A stretch of 28,505 nucleotides of DNA, taken from positions 1 through 28,505 of the forward strand of contig JBBRNH010000080.1 of the NCBI GenBank assembly GCA_038230415.1, written 5' to 3'. Numbering within the stretch: the stretch's first letter is position 1; each line of letters begins with the position of its first letter. This document shows, in pieces, positions 15,096-22,663 of this stretch. The notes beneath the pieces were generated by a model that saw only the letters and a program-made list of their open reading frames with translations, was not told the DNA's origin and did no database searches. The stretch is from JBBRNH01 sp038230415. GTDB lineage: Bacteria > Bacteroidota > Bacteroidia > Cytophagales > Spirosomataceae. A program made the translations under genes and the position numbers.

Positions 15096-17629
15096 GAAGC
15101 CCATTCCTTCGCCCGTTTTTGCTCCCGCAACTCGGTGAATTCAACGGTGGGGTCTTTTTGGTCGGGGGCGTTCACAAAATGCGTGAAGCGTTTGCGAATC
15201 TCCGGGTTTTCGACGGCGGCTTTCCATTCGCACTCGTAATGGCTGATCAGCGTCTGCATTTCCTGTTCCAGGTCGGCGCAGATGCCCAGCGAATCATCGA
15301 GAATCACAGCTTTGAGGTAGCTCATGCCGCCCTCCATCTTGTTGAGCCACGTGGCGGTGCGGTTTAGCGGTTCGGCGGTTTTGATGTAAAACATCAGAAA
15401 ACGGTCAATCAGCCGCAGGCAGGTCGTGCTGTCAATATCGGTGGCGAGGACTTGAGCGTGTTGGGGTTTGGTGCCGCCGTTGCCGCAGACGTAGAGATTC
15501 CAGCCCTTTTCGGTAGCGATAATGCCGAAATCTTTGCTTTGGGCCTCGGCGCATTCGCGGGTGCAGCCCGACACCGCTGATTTGAACTTGTGCGGGGCGC
15601 GGAGACCTTTGTACCGATTCTCGACTTCGATGGCGAACGACACCGCATCCTGCACCCCATACCGGCACCAGGTGGTGCCAACGCAGCTTTTGACGGTGCG
15701 AAGGGCTTTGCCGTAAGCGTGGCCGCTCTCAAAACCAGCCGCAATCAGTGTCGACCAGATGGCGGGCAGGTCGCCGAGGTGTGCGCCGAAGAGGTCAATG
15801 CGTTGGCCGCCCGTGATTTTGGTGTACAGACCATATTCTTTGGCAACCTGCCCAATCACAATCAACTTGTCGGGTGTGATTTCGCCCCCCGGAATCCTCG
15901 GCACCACTGAATAGGTGCCGCCTTTCTGGATGTTCGCCAGAAAACGGTCATTTGAATCCTGACTGGTGGCGCGGCCTTTTTCCAGCACATTCTCATTCCA
16001 CAAACTCGCTAACAAACTCGCTACAACGGGTTTGCATACTTCGCAGCCATCACCCCCGCCGAACTGATTCAGCACGTCATCGTAGGTTTTGAGGGCGTTT
16101 ATTTTTACCAGCGATAAGAGTTCCTGCCGCGAATACCCGAAATGTTCACAGACCACGTTCCGAACGTAAATGCCCTGCTGTTTCATCACGCCGAGCATTA
16201 AATCGCGTACCATCGGCGTGCAACCCCCACAACCCGTGCAGGCTTTGGTGGCCTTTTTCAGGGCTTCGAGGGTTGTGTGGCCGTTTTCAGCAACCTCGTG
16301 GCAAAGTGCGGCTTTGGTGATGGCTTCGCACGAGCAGATCAACGCGTCGTCGGGCAGGCTCATTACGCCCGCGCTTTCTTCGCCCGCAACGCCAGACCGC
16401 CCGCGACTGCCAAGCATGAGGTCTTCGGGATTGGGTGGCAGAATGGTTTTGTTCCTGCACATTTGCAGGAGTATATTATACTCGTCGGCATCGCCCACTA
16501 AGATTCCGCCAATCAGCGTTTTGCCATCCGCCGAAATGTTGATGCGTTTATAGACACCCTTTGCCCGGTTTTCGTAGCAAACGGTGCGGCAGCCATCCGA
16601 TTCGGCGGCAAACGGATTACCGAAACTGGCAACGTCCACGCCAATCAGTTTGAGTTTGGTCGAGAGGTCAACGGGCAGAAATTCCTTGGTTTCGCCCGCG
16701 AGTTGAGCCGCCACCACCCCCGCCATGTCGTAGCCGGGAGCCACCAAGCCATAAATCATGCTGTGCACGAGCGCACATTCGCCGATGGCAAAAATGGCCG
16801 GGTCGCTGGTTTTGAGGTTGTTATCAACCACGATTCCCCCGCGTGGGTGCGTATCGAGTCCGGCCTGTTTAGCGAGTTCGTCGCGGGGCCGGATTCCCGC
16901 CGAAATCACGAGCATATCCACGTCCAACCGCGAATCGTCGGCAAATTCGAGACCCGTAATGGTCTCATCACCCAGAATTTGGCGGGTGTTTTTGGCAAGA
17001 TGAATCTGCAAACCGAGCGTTTCGAGTTGGCGTTGCAACACGCCCGACCCCGCATCGTCTATCTGCCGGGGCATGAGCCGGGGCGCAAACTCCACCACGT
17101 GGGCTTCATCTAACCCCAGGTCCAACAGGGCTTTGGCGGCTTCGAGACCCAGCAGGCCACCGCCCATCACGGCTCCGCGCCGGGCTTTGCGGGCGTGGGC
17201 CTGAATCAGGTCGAGGTCTTCGAGGGTGCGATAGACGAACACGCCTTCTTTCTCAACCCCCGGCACCGACGGCACAAACGCCCCCGAACCCGTTGCCATA
17301 ATCAGGTAGTCGTAGGCAACGGTTAGCCCGTGATGCGACCGCACGGTTTTGGCCTCGCGGTCAATGGCCGTAACGGGGTCAGCGAGGTGCAGGGTGATGT
17401 CGTTTTCGGCGTACCAACTGACCGGCGCGAGGAGCAAATCATCGGTAGTTTGGCCCGAAAAGTAGCTGCTCAGGTGAACGCGGTCGTAGGCCGGAGCGGG
17501 TTCTTCGCCAAAAACGGTGATGGAAAAAGCGCGGTCGTCATTTTTTTTCGCGAGCAGTTTTTCGCAGAATTTATAACCTACCATGCCATTGCCTACCACA
17601 ACGATGCGCGTATTTGTCTGTGTGTTCAT
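15092..17629 (-). CDS. nirB: NADH-dependent assimilatory nitrite reductase, large subunit
   Basis: An 845-residue protein that reduces nitrite to ammonium using NAD(P)H, FAD, [2Fe-2S], [4Fe-4S] and sirohaem. Domains in order: FAD/NAD(P) oxidoreductase (about 1-320; IVVVGNGMVGYKF, then GAVMGGGLLGLEAA); BFD-type [2Fe-2S] domain (about 430-480; ICSCEAITK, CTGCGGC); a second cysteine-containing segment (CEHFGYS, GCEVC); then the sulfite/nitrite reductase domains. The sirohaem/[4Fe-4S] cysteines are at about 649, 655, 689 and 693 (SCVGTTWC, SGCTREC). The frame opens at a TTG (17641), but the ATG at 17629 is the likely start. The TAG stop lies in the terminal repeat of a MITE-like element. It is divergent from cobA across an AT-rich, palindrome-bearing promoter region. 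Confidence 0.96.
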   Translation of the reverse strand: MNTQTNTRIVVVGNGMVGYKFCEKLLAKKNDDRAFSITVFGEEPAPAYDRVHLSSYFSGQTTDDLLLAPVSWYAENDITLHLADPVTAIDREAKTVRSHHGLTVAYDYLIMATGSGAFVPSVPGVEKEGVFVYRTLEDLDLIQAHARKARRGAVMGGGLLGLEAAKALLDLGLDEAHVVEFAPRLMPRQIDDAGSGVLQRQLETLGLQIHLAKNTRQILGDETITGLEFADDSRLDVDMLVISAGIRPRDELAKQAGLDTHPRGGIVVDNNLKTSDPAIFAIGECALVHSMIYGLVAPGYDMAGVVAAQLAGETKEFLPVDLSTKLKLIGVDVASFGNPFAAESDGCRTVCYENRAKGVYKRINISADGKTLIGGILVGDADEYNILLQMCRNKTILPPNPEDLMLGSRGRSGVAGEESAGVMSLPDDALICSCEAITKAALCHEVAENGHTTLEALKKATKACTGCGGCTPMVRDLMLGVMKQQGIYVRNVVCEHFGYSRQELLSLVKINALKTYDDVLNQFGGGDGCEVCKPVVASLLASLWNENVLEKGRATSQDSNDRFLANIQKGGTYSVVPRIPGGEITPDKLIVIGQVAKEYGLYTKITGGQRIDLFGAHLGDLPAIWSTLIAAGFESGHAYGKALRTVKSCVGTTWCRYGVQDAVSFAIEVENRYKGLRAPHKFKSAVSGCTRECAEAQSKDFGIIATEKGWNLYVCGNGGTKPQHAQVLATDIDSTTCLRLIDRFLMFYIKTAEPLNRTATWLNKMEGGMSYLKAVILDDSLGICADLEQEMQTLISHYECEWKAAVENPEIRKRFTHFVNAPDQKDPTVEFTELREQKRAKEWAS

Positions 17630-17682
17630 AGTCAGATACAACTATTTTAGTTGAATAACCCTGTTTTATTATTGTACTTTTC

Positions 17683-17708
17683 TTAGAGAAATCCCCCGAT
17701 TTCTCTAA
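17683..17708. promoter_or_regulatory. Operator-like perfect palindrome in the nirB/cobA divergent promoter region
   Basis: TTAGAGAAATC (17683-17693), CCCC, then GATTTCTCTAA (17698-17708): a perfect 11+4+11 inverted repeat. Two half-sites of the form ATTTTTCTAA recur in the same gap at 17736-17745 and 17882-17891. A binding site for a nitrogen or nitrate regulator is inferred. The NarL-like regulator encoded nearby is a candidate. A hairpin in the nirB leader is the alternative reading. Confidence 0.5.
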
Positions 17709-17721
17709 AACTTTACAAGTT

Positions 17722-17729
17722 CAAAATTA
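17722..17729 (-). promoter_or_regulatory. Candidate -7 element of the nirB transcript
   Basis: On the minus strand TAATTTTG matches TAnnTTTG, about 93 bases before the nirB ATG. No convincing -33 TTG lies at the right distance. If used, the 26-base palindrome at 17683-17708 would be at the start of the nirB leader. Confidence 0.4.
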
Positions 17730-17803
17730 GGCTGTATTTTTCTAAAAAACTACTATAATCTTCTGAATAGGGTTAAATTTCAGTATATTTTTTGGTAAAA
17801 CAC

Positions 17804-17833
17804 TTGTTTTTCAAAATATAGCCTATACTTTTG
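17804..17833 (+). promoter_or_regulatory. Bacteroidota-type promoter of the cobA-nrt-nas arm
   Basis: TTG (17804-17806) and TACTTTTG (17826-17833) match the -33 and TAnnTTTG -7 elements with 19 bases between them, within the usual spacing. Transcription would begin near 17840, giving a leader of about 65 bases before the cobA ATG. One ATTTTTCTAA half-site lies in that leader. Confidence 0.6.
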
Positions 17834-17906
17834 AGCCAGCAGAGTCGGATAGCTAATCACTATAAACCGGCAAAGGGTAGGATTTTTCTAATAGTACAAA
17901 GTAACT

Positions 17907-18719
17907 ATGGAAGCACACGTCACGTTGGTAGGAGCCGGGCCGGGAGACGGCGAACTAATCACCCTGAAAGGCATCCGGGCCTTGCAACGTGCCGACGTGA
18001 TTCTATACGACGATCTCGCCAATGCCGCCCTGCTCGATTTTGCCCCTGCCCACGCCCTGACGCAATACGTGGGCAAGCGGGCGGGCAAACCGTCTATCGC
18101 CCAGGACGACATCAACCGCGCCATTGTGCGGCTTGCCCGGCAACACGGCCACGTTGTTCGGCTCAAAGGCGGAGATGGCTACGTGTTTGGGCGGGGCTTT
18201 GAAGAATATAGCTACGTATTGAAACAGGGTTTGCCGTGCGCCGTGGTTCCGGGCATTTCGAGTAGCATTGCCGTGCCGGCATCGCAGGGAATCCCGGTGA
18301 CGTGCCGGGGCGTGAGCGAAAGTTTTTGGGTCATCACCGGCACCACCCGGCACGGCGAACTGTCAGACGATCTACGGTTGGCCGCGCAGTCAGCCGCAAC
18401 GGTGGTAGTGCTGATGGGCCTGAAAAAATTGGATGAATTGTGCGCGTTGTGGACCAGTTTTGGCCGCGACCACCTGCCGATGGCCGTGATTCAGAACGGC
18501 ACCCGCCCCGACGCACGCTGCGTGGTGGGGCAGGTTTGGGAAATGCCGGGTTTGGTGGCCGCGCAAGGTTTGGAAGCACCCGCCGTGCTGGTCATCGGCG
18601 AGGTGGTGGGGTTACGGGATTCGGTTTACGGTTCACAGTTTTCGGGGGCGTTACTTCATGAATTAGTTGGCACTGCGGCAACGCCCCGTAAACCTCAAAC
18701 CGTGAACCAAGTACTATAA
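17907..18719 (+). CDS. cobA: Uroporphyrinogen-III C-methyltransferase (sirohaem synthesis)
   Basis: A 270-residue SAM-dependent enzyme that methylates uroporphyrinogen III at C2 and C7 to give precorrin-2, the sirohaem precursor. Family motifs are VTLVGAGPGDGELITLKG at the N-terminus, VVRLKGGDGYVFGRG (about 83-97), VVPGISSSIAVPA and MGLKKLDEL. Only the methyltransferase is present; the CysG-type dehydrogenase/chelatase domain is absent, so another gene must finish sirohaem. It is the first gene of the plus arm, facing nirB, which needs sirohaem. The last 30 or so residues (after VIGEVVGLRDS) are encoded by an imperfect palindromic repeat and look like an appended tail. Start is the ATG at 17907, with a promoter about 75 bases upstream. 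Confidence 0.95.
   Translation: MEAHVTLVGAGPGDGELITLKGIRALQRADVILYDDLANAALLDFAPAHALTQYVGKRAGKPSIAQDDINRAIVRLARQHGHVVRLKGGDGYVFGRGFEEYSYVLKQGLPCAVVPGISSSIAVPASQGIPVTCRGVSESFWVITGTTRHGELSDDLRLAAQSAATVVVLMGLKKLDELCALWTSFGRDHLPMAVIQNGTRPDARCVVGQVWEMPGLVAAQGLEAPAVLVIGEVVGLRDSVYGSQFSGALLHELVGTAATPRKPQTVNQVL
18623..18708. repeat. Degenerate palindromic repeat at the 3' end of cobA
   Basis: A left arm at 18623-18652 (starting GGTTTACGGTTCAC) pairs imperfectly with a right arm at 18680-18708 (ending AAACCGTGAACC). I count about 23 of 30 positions matching with one gap. The repeat is inside the cobA frame and provides its C-terminal codons. Confidence 0.45.
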
Positions 18720-18724
18720 AAAAA

Positions 18725-18758
18725 GCCGACCCGGTGCGGGGGCACCTCATGGGTCGGC
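18725..18758. repeat. Nested hairpin immediately downstream of cobA
   Basis: GCCGACCC (18725-18732) pairs with GGGTCGGC (18751-18758). An inner GGTGC/GCACC pair (18733-18737, 18742-18746) extends the stem. The seven-base A-run precedes it on the plus strand, so it resembles an intrinsic terminator only for leftward transcription. The rest of the 316-base gap to the porin gene holds about 75 AT-rich bases and the second MITE-like element. Confidence 0.5.
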
Positions 18759-18835
18759 AGTAAACAGGGTTGTTCATGTTCTAACACAAAAACGCAACAA
18801 AGAAAATGAAAATAACACCATAACACAAGCCTGAT

Positions 18836-19011
18836 GTAGAGACCGCACCGGCGGACCGGCAATATTTTGCGTCTCACCGCCGGATGGCTTTTCTGTCGGC
18901 TGGTCTCATCGCCGGCTGGTTTTTCTGCCGGATGGCACGCCGACCGGCTGGCACTGAAAATTATTCTACCGCGTAGCCATCCGGCGGTGAGACGCAATTA
19001 TGCGTCTCTAC
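18836..19011. repeat. MITE-like palindromic element, copy 2, between cobA and the porin gene
   Basis: The 176-bp element starts GTAGAGAC (18836) and ends GCGTCTCTAC (19011). A perfect 21-base inverted repeat pairs 18868-18888 with 18976-18996. The right end forms its own hairpin, GAGACGCA-ATTA-TGCGTCTC. The interior contains degenerate CGCCGGCTGG / GCCGGATGGC units. It shares termini, inner arm sequence (TCACCGCCGGATGG) and architecture with the element at 14911-15095. It would be transcribed within the plus arm. Confidence 0.85.
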
Positions 19012-19035
19012 ACAACCAACTAAACCTGAATTCGT

Positions 19036-20574
19036 ATGAAAATCAATCAGTTACTTTTTGTTCTGCTGCTGTCGGCTGGGTTGCCCGTATCAGCACAAAT
19101 GACGCTCACGGGGCAACTCCGCACCCGTACCGAAGTCCGCGACGGGCTGGGTAATCTGGCCCCGACCGATGCCAAAGCTGCCGTATTTACCTCGCAACGC
19201 ACCCGCCTGACATTCGGTTATCGCTGGGATAGAATCCTGTTTCAGACCTCGGTGCAGGACGTGCGCGTATGGGGGCAGGATGCCGCCACGATCAACAACG
19301 CCGATGGAAACAAGCTGATGGTGCATGAAGCGTGGGCCGAAATCACCCTCGCCAACAGTGCCGACACCACCATCGCGTTCAAGCCGATTCAGAACTTATC
19401 GCTCAAAATCGGGCGGCAGGAGTTAGTATATGACGATGTTCGGCTCCTCGGCAACCTCGACTGGCTACAGCAGGCCCGGCGGTTCGATGCGGCTCTGTTC
19501 AAAGCGCAACACCTCGGCTGGGCGTTGGATATTGGGGGCGGATTCAACCAAAACAGCGATGCTTTCGGCAACGTTGGCACGTTTTACACGGCAGGCAACG
19601 CCCCCGCGTCGGCCCTGTCGAACAAGAACGTGACGCTGACGATTCCGGGCGGATTTCTGCCCACGAGTGGCAAAGGTGGTGCGCCCGTGCTGGCAACGCC
19701 CCTCGGCACGAACGGTCAAAATCAGCAGTTCAAGTCGTTTCAGATGGCCTACCTAACCCATAAATTCAACCAGACAAAGCTGGCCGTTCTGGGCTTCAAA
19801 GATGATTTCTCGAAGTATCGTATAGACAGCATCGGTAGCGCAACGCAGGGTTACGTGTATGGTCGGCGGTATGATGTAGCGGGTACAAACTCGCGGCTGA
19901 CCTACGGGGCCATGCTCACGGGGCAGTTGGGTAATGCGTCGTCGAAACTCGGTAAAATTCAGTGGCAGGCGTTTGGTTATGGGCAAAGCGGCAAAGACCG
20001 CGACGGGCTGACTTACAAAAAAGCATATCATTACGGCGGTAACGTACTGATTCAGAAGGGATTGCTAAGTTTCGGGCCGGGTTATGAAGTGCTGTCGGGC
20101 AACAACGCCACCGCGCTGCAAGCGGGCGAGACAAGCCGCTTTGACCCGCTTTACGGAACACCCCACCGGCACTGGGGCTACATGGATTATTTCTACGTCG
20201 GCACCGGGTCTCCGTCGGGTGGCCTGCAGGATGCGTTTCTGAAGTTCAAATACACCGGCAATCGCCTGACAACGGGCTTAGATGTGCATTATTTCTCGCT
20301 TGCTGCGGCCACCTACAACAAAACCGCCGATGCCCCCGCCGGTGCTTTGTTAGACAGGAAACTCGGCATGGAATACGATTTCGTTGCCACGTATGCCCTC
20401 AACAAATTCACCGCGCTTGAATTGGGTTACTGCGTCATGAACGGGACTAACTCCTTAGAATACAGCAAGCAAGGCACGATGAACCAACGCGACAAAGTTG
20501 GTACCTGGGCGTACCTGATGATTAATATCCGGCCCGATTTTCTGTTCAACAAGCCAGTGGCGATTAAACAATAA
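19036..20574 (+). CDS. Alginate-export-type outer-membrane beta-barrel, probable nitrate porin
   Basis: A 512-residue protein with a Sec signal peptide (MKINQLLFVLLLSAGLPVSA, cleavage before Q). A predicted beta-barrel follows, with many alternating aromatic/polar strands. The segments RTRLTFGYRWDRILFQTSVQDVRVWGQ, SLKIGRQELVYDDVRLLGNLDWLQQARRFDA and AVLGFKDDF fit the alginate-export (AlgE-like) outer-membrane family common in Bacteroidota. It sits between cobA and the nitrate importer genes, five bases before the binding-protein ATG. The inference is that it admits nitrate or nitrite across the outer membrane. Substrate is deduced only from context. Start is the ATG at 19036, 25 bases after the MITE-like element. 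Confidence 0.8.
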   Translation: MKINQLLFVLLLSAGLPVSAQMTLTGQLRTRTEVRDGLGNLAPTDAKAAVFTSQRTRLTFGYRWDRILFQTSVQDVRVWGQDAATINNADGNKLMVHEAWAEITLANSADTTIAFKPIQNLSLKIGRQELVYDDVRLLGNLDWLQQARRFDAALFKAQHLGWALDIGGGFNQNSDAFGNVGTFYTAGNAPASALSNKNVTLTIPGGFLPTSGKGGAPVLATPLGTNGQNQQFKSFQMAYLTHKFNQTKLAVLGFKDDFSKYRIDSIGSATQGYVYGRRYDVAGTNSRLTYGAMLTGQLGNASSKLGKIQWQAFGYGQSGKDRDGLTYKKAYHYGGNVLIQKGLLSFGPGYEVLSGNNATALQAGETSRFDPLYGTPHRHWGYMDYFYVGTGSPSGGLQDAFLKFKYTGNRLTTGLDVHYFSLAAATYNKTADAPAGALLDRKLGMEYDFVATYALNKFTALELGYCVMNGTNSLEYSKQGTMNQRDKVGTWAYLMINIRPDFLFNKPVAIKQ

Positions 20575-20578
20575 CACG

Positions 20579-21781
20579 ATGAAAAAAACATACATTCTGC
20601 TGTTCTTTTGCCTGTTGACCATTACGTTGCCGCTTGCAACCGGGCTGAAACCCGCGTCAGAACCGATTAAACTCGGCTTTATTCCCCTCACCGACTGCGC
20701 CCCGTTGGTGGTTGCCAAAGAGATGGGCTTTTTCCAGAAACACGGCGTGGAAGTGGTGCTGACCAAAGAATCGTCGTGGGCCAATATCCGCGATAAAGTC
20801 CTGAACGGCGAACTCGACGGGGCGCACTGCCTGTTTTCGATGCCGTTTTCGGTCTATACCGGGCTGGGCGGCAAGGCCGGTTCGGAGATGAAAATTGCGA
20901 TGGTGATGAGCAACAACGGGCAGGCCATTACGCTCTCGAAAGATTTTTGCGGATTAGTGGGCTTTAAAGAAGTGAACAAAGTAGCCGGGGCCGTGAAAGC
21001 CATTCAGGGCCGCAAAGAAGTGACGTTTGCCATGACGTTCCCCGGCGGAACCCACGATATGTGGCTCCGTAACTGGATGGCGGCTGCGGGCATCAACCAG
21101 AAATCAGTCGGTATTATCACCATTCCGCCCCCGCAGATGGTGGCAAATATGCGGGTTGACAACATGGAAGGCTTCTCGGTGGGCGAACCCTGGAACGGCG
21201 TGGCAGCCGCCCAAAACGTGGGCTTTACGGCCATTGCCTCGCAGGACATCTGGAAACATCATCCCGAAAAGGCCCTCGTTGTAAACAGCGAATTTGCCGC
21301 CACCCGGCGCGAAGACCTCAAAAAAGTGATGGCCGCCGTGATGGAAGCCTGCCAATGGCTCGACAATATGAACAACCGAAAAAAGACAGCCGCCTGGCTC
21401 ACCAAGCCCTATTACGTGAACGCGCCGGTGGCCGCTATCGAATCGAGACTACTGGGTTCCAACGACTTAGGCTGTGACTTGGGTGTGCAGAAATACAAGG
21501 ACGACTATATGCTGTTTCACAATAAAGGCTTCGTGAATATGCCCCGCAAGGCCCACGCCATCTGGTTTATGGCCCAATACGTGCGCTTCGGGCTGCTCAA
21601 ATCGGCCCCGGATTATAAGGGCATTGCGGAGAAACTCATCTTAGACGACCTCTACGCCGAAGTCGCTAAAACGATGAACGTTGCCCTGCCGACCGACGAG
21701 ATGAAGCCATTCAAAACGACGTATGACGTGAATTTCGACCCGAATAACATCGGGGCGTATCTGGCGAGTGCAAAAAAATAA
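20579..21781 (+). CDS. nrtA: Nitrate ABC transporter substrate-binding protein (NrtA-like)
   Basis: A 400-residue periplasmic binding protein of the NrtA/CmpA/SsuA group. The N-terminus is a Sec signal (MKKTYILLFFCLLTITLPLATG) without a lipobox cysteine. The mature part has IKLGFIPLTDCAPLVVAKEMGFFQKHGVEV, SSWANIRDKVLNGELDGAHCLFSMPFS and FPGGTHDMWLRNWMAAAGI. These are the segments that line the anion pocket in NrtA. Nitrate, perhaps also nitrite, is the expected ligand given the neighbouring reductases; bicarbonate-type CmpA is less likely. It follows the porin gene by four bases, and its stop is four bases before the permease ATG, so the three are one transcriptional unit. Confidence 0.9.
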   Translation: MKKTYILLFFCLLTITLPLATGLKPASEPIKLGFIPLTDCAPLVVAKEMGFFQKHGVEVVLTKESSWANIRDKVLNGELDGAHCLFSMPFSVYTGLGGKAGSEMKIAMVMSNNGQAITLSKDFCGLVGFKEVNKVAGAVKAIQGRKEVTFAMTFPGGTHDMWLRNWMAAAGINQKSVGIITIPPPQMVANMRVDNMEGFSVGEPWNGVAAAQNVGFTAIASQDIWKHHPEKALVVNSEFAATRREDLKKVMAAVMEACQWLDNMNNRKKTAAWLTKPYYVNAPVAAIESRLLGSNDLGCDLGVQKYKDDYMLFHNKGFVNMPRKAHAIWFMAQYVRFGLLKSAPDYKGIAEKLILDDLYAEVAKTMNVALPTDEMKPFKTTYDVNFDPNNIGAYLASAKK

Positions 21782-21785
21782 GACG

Positions 21786-22565
21786 ATGAACAAACTCCTG
21801 AATTACCGAACCTACCTGCCCGCGCTGTATTTTCTGGCGAGCATGGGCATTCTCATCGGCATCTGGTCGCTGATTTCCGTTGTTACTCATAACGACATTC
21901 CGACTCCCGGCATGACCTGGGTGGTGTTCCGCGAGATGCTCGCCAACCCGTTTTATGATTACGGCCCGAACGATAAAGGTATTGGAAATCAGTTGGTTAG
22001 TTCGCTGGGGCGGGTGTTTATGGGCTTTGGTCTGGGGTCAATCGTGGCAATTCCGGTGGGGCTGCTCATGGGTGCATCGCCGGTGGGGATGAAACTCCTG
22101 AACCCGATTGTGCAGATTCTGCGGCCCGTGTCGCCGTTGGCGTGGTTTCCGCTGGGCTTGCTGGCGTTTAAGGCCGCTGCCGGCGCCACGATTTTTATTA
22201 TCTTCATTACCAGCCTGTGGCCCACGCTCATCAATACGGCGTTTGGCGTGTCGAGCATTCCGCAAGACCACAAAAACGTGGCAACGGCCTTTGGGTTTTC
22301 GACGTGGCGGTACATCCGCACGGTGGTGATTCCTTACGCCCTGCCGCACATAATCACGGGGTTGCGCCTGAGCATGGGCGTGGCGTGGTTGGTGATTGTG
22401 GCCGGCGAAATGCTGTCGGGTGGTATGGGTATTGGCTTTTTTGTCTGGGATAGCTGGAACGCGCTCAGTCTCGAAAAAATCCTGTGCGCTATCCTTATCA
22501 TCGGCACCGTCGGGCTGCTGTTGGATAAGGGATTCGATGCTTTGCAAAAGCGATTTGCCTATTAG
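21786..22565 (+). CDS. nrtB: Nitrate ABC transporter permease (NrtB-like)
   Basis: A 259-residue inner-membrane permease with about six membrane spans. The EAA-type coupling loop is NVATAFGFSTWRYIRTVVIPYALPHI (about 163-188). It is followed by GLRLSMGVAWLVIVAGEMLSG, characteristic of NrtB/SsuC/TauC permeases. The frame extends back to a GTG inside nrtA, but the ATG at 21786 matches the family start and leaves a four-base gap. It forms the transmembrane channel with the ATPase encoded next. A 98-base gap containing an inverted repeat separates it from the ATPase gene. Confidence 0.92.
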   Translation: MNKLLNYRTYLPALYFLASMGILIGIWSLISVVTHNDIPTPGMTWVVFREMLANPFYDYGPNDKGIGNQLVSSLGRVFMGFGLGSIVAIPVGLLMGASPVGMKLLNPIVQILRPVSPLAWFPLGLLAFKAAAGATIFIIFITSLWPTLINTAFGVSSIPQDHKNVATAFGFSTWRYIRTVVIPYALPHIITGLRLSMGVAWLVIVAGEMLSGGMGIGFFVWDSWNALSLEKILCAILIIGTVGLLLDKGFDALQKRFAY

Positions 22566-22575
22566 GGATAAGGAG

Positions 22576-22645
22576 TTAGTGTCAAGCAGTTAGTTGGCTT
22601 GCGCGTCAGTACGCTTGCGTCAGCTAACTAACCACTTGACACTAA
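22576..22645. repeat. 24-bp imperfect inverted repeat between the permease and ATPase genes
   Basis: TTAGTGTCAAGCAGTTAGTT (from 22576, arm to 22599) pairs with 22622-22645; 21 of 24 positions match and the loop is 22 bases. It is inside the importer operon and would fold in the mRNA. It is unrelated in sequence to the other palindromes in the locus. Confidence 0.7.
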
Positions 22646-22663
22646 TCACTAACCACTCGAAAA

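Noticed and set aside
17630..17641. Longer nirB start at a TTG
   Set aside because: The ATG at 17629 directly precedes the FAD-binding strand as in other NirB proteins; the extra four residues have no support.
18725..18758. Intrinsic terminator for cobA
   Set aside because: The A-run precedes the hairpin on the coding strand and no T-tract follows, so rightward termination is not supported.
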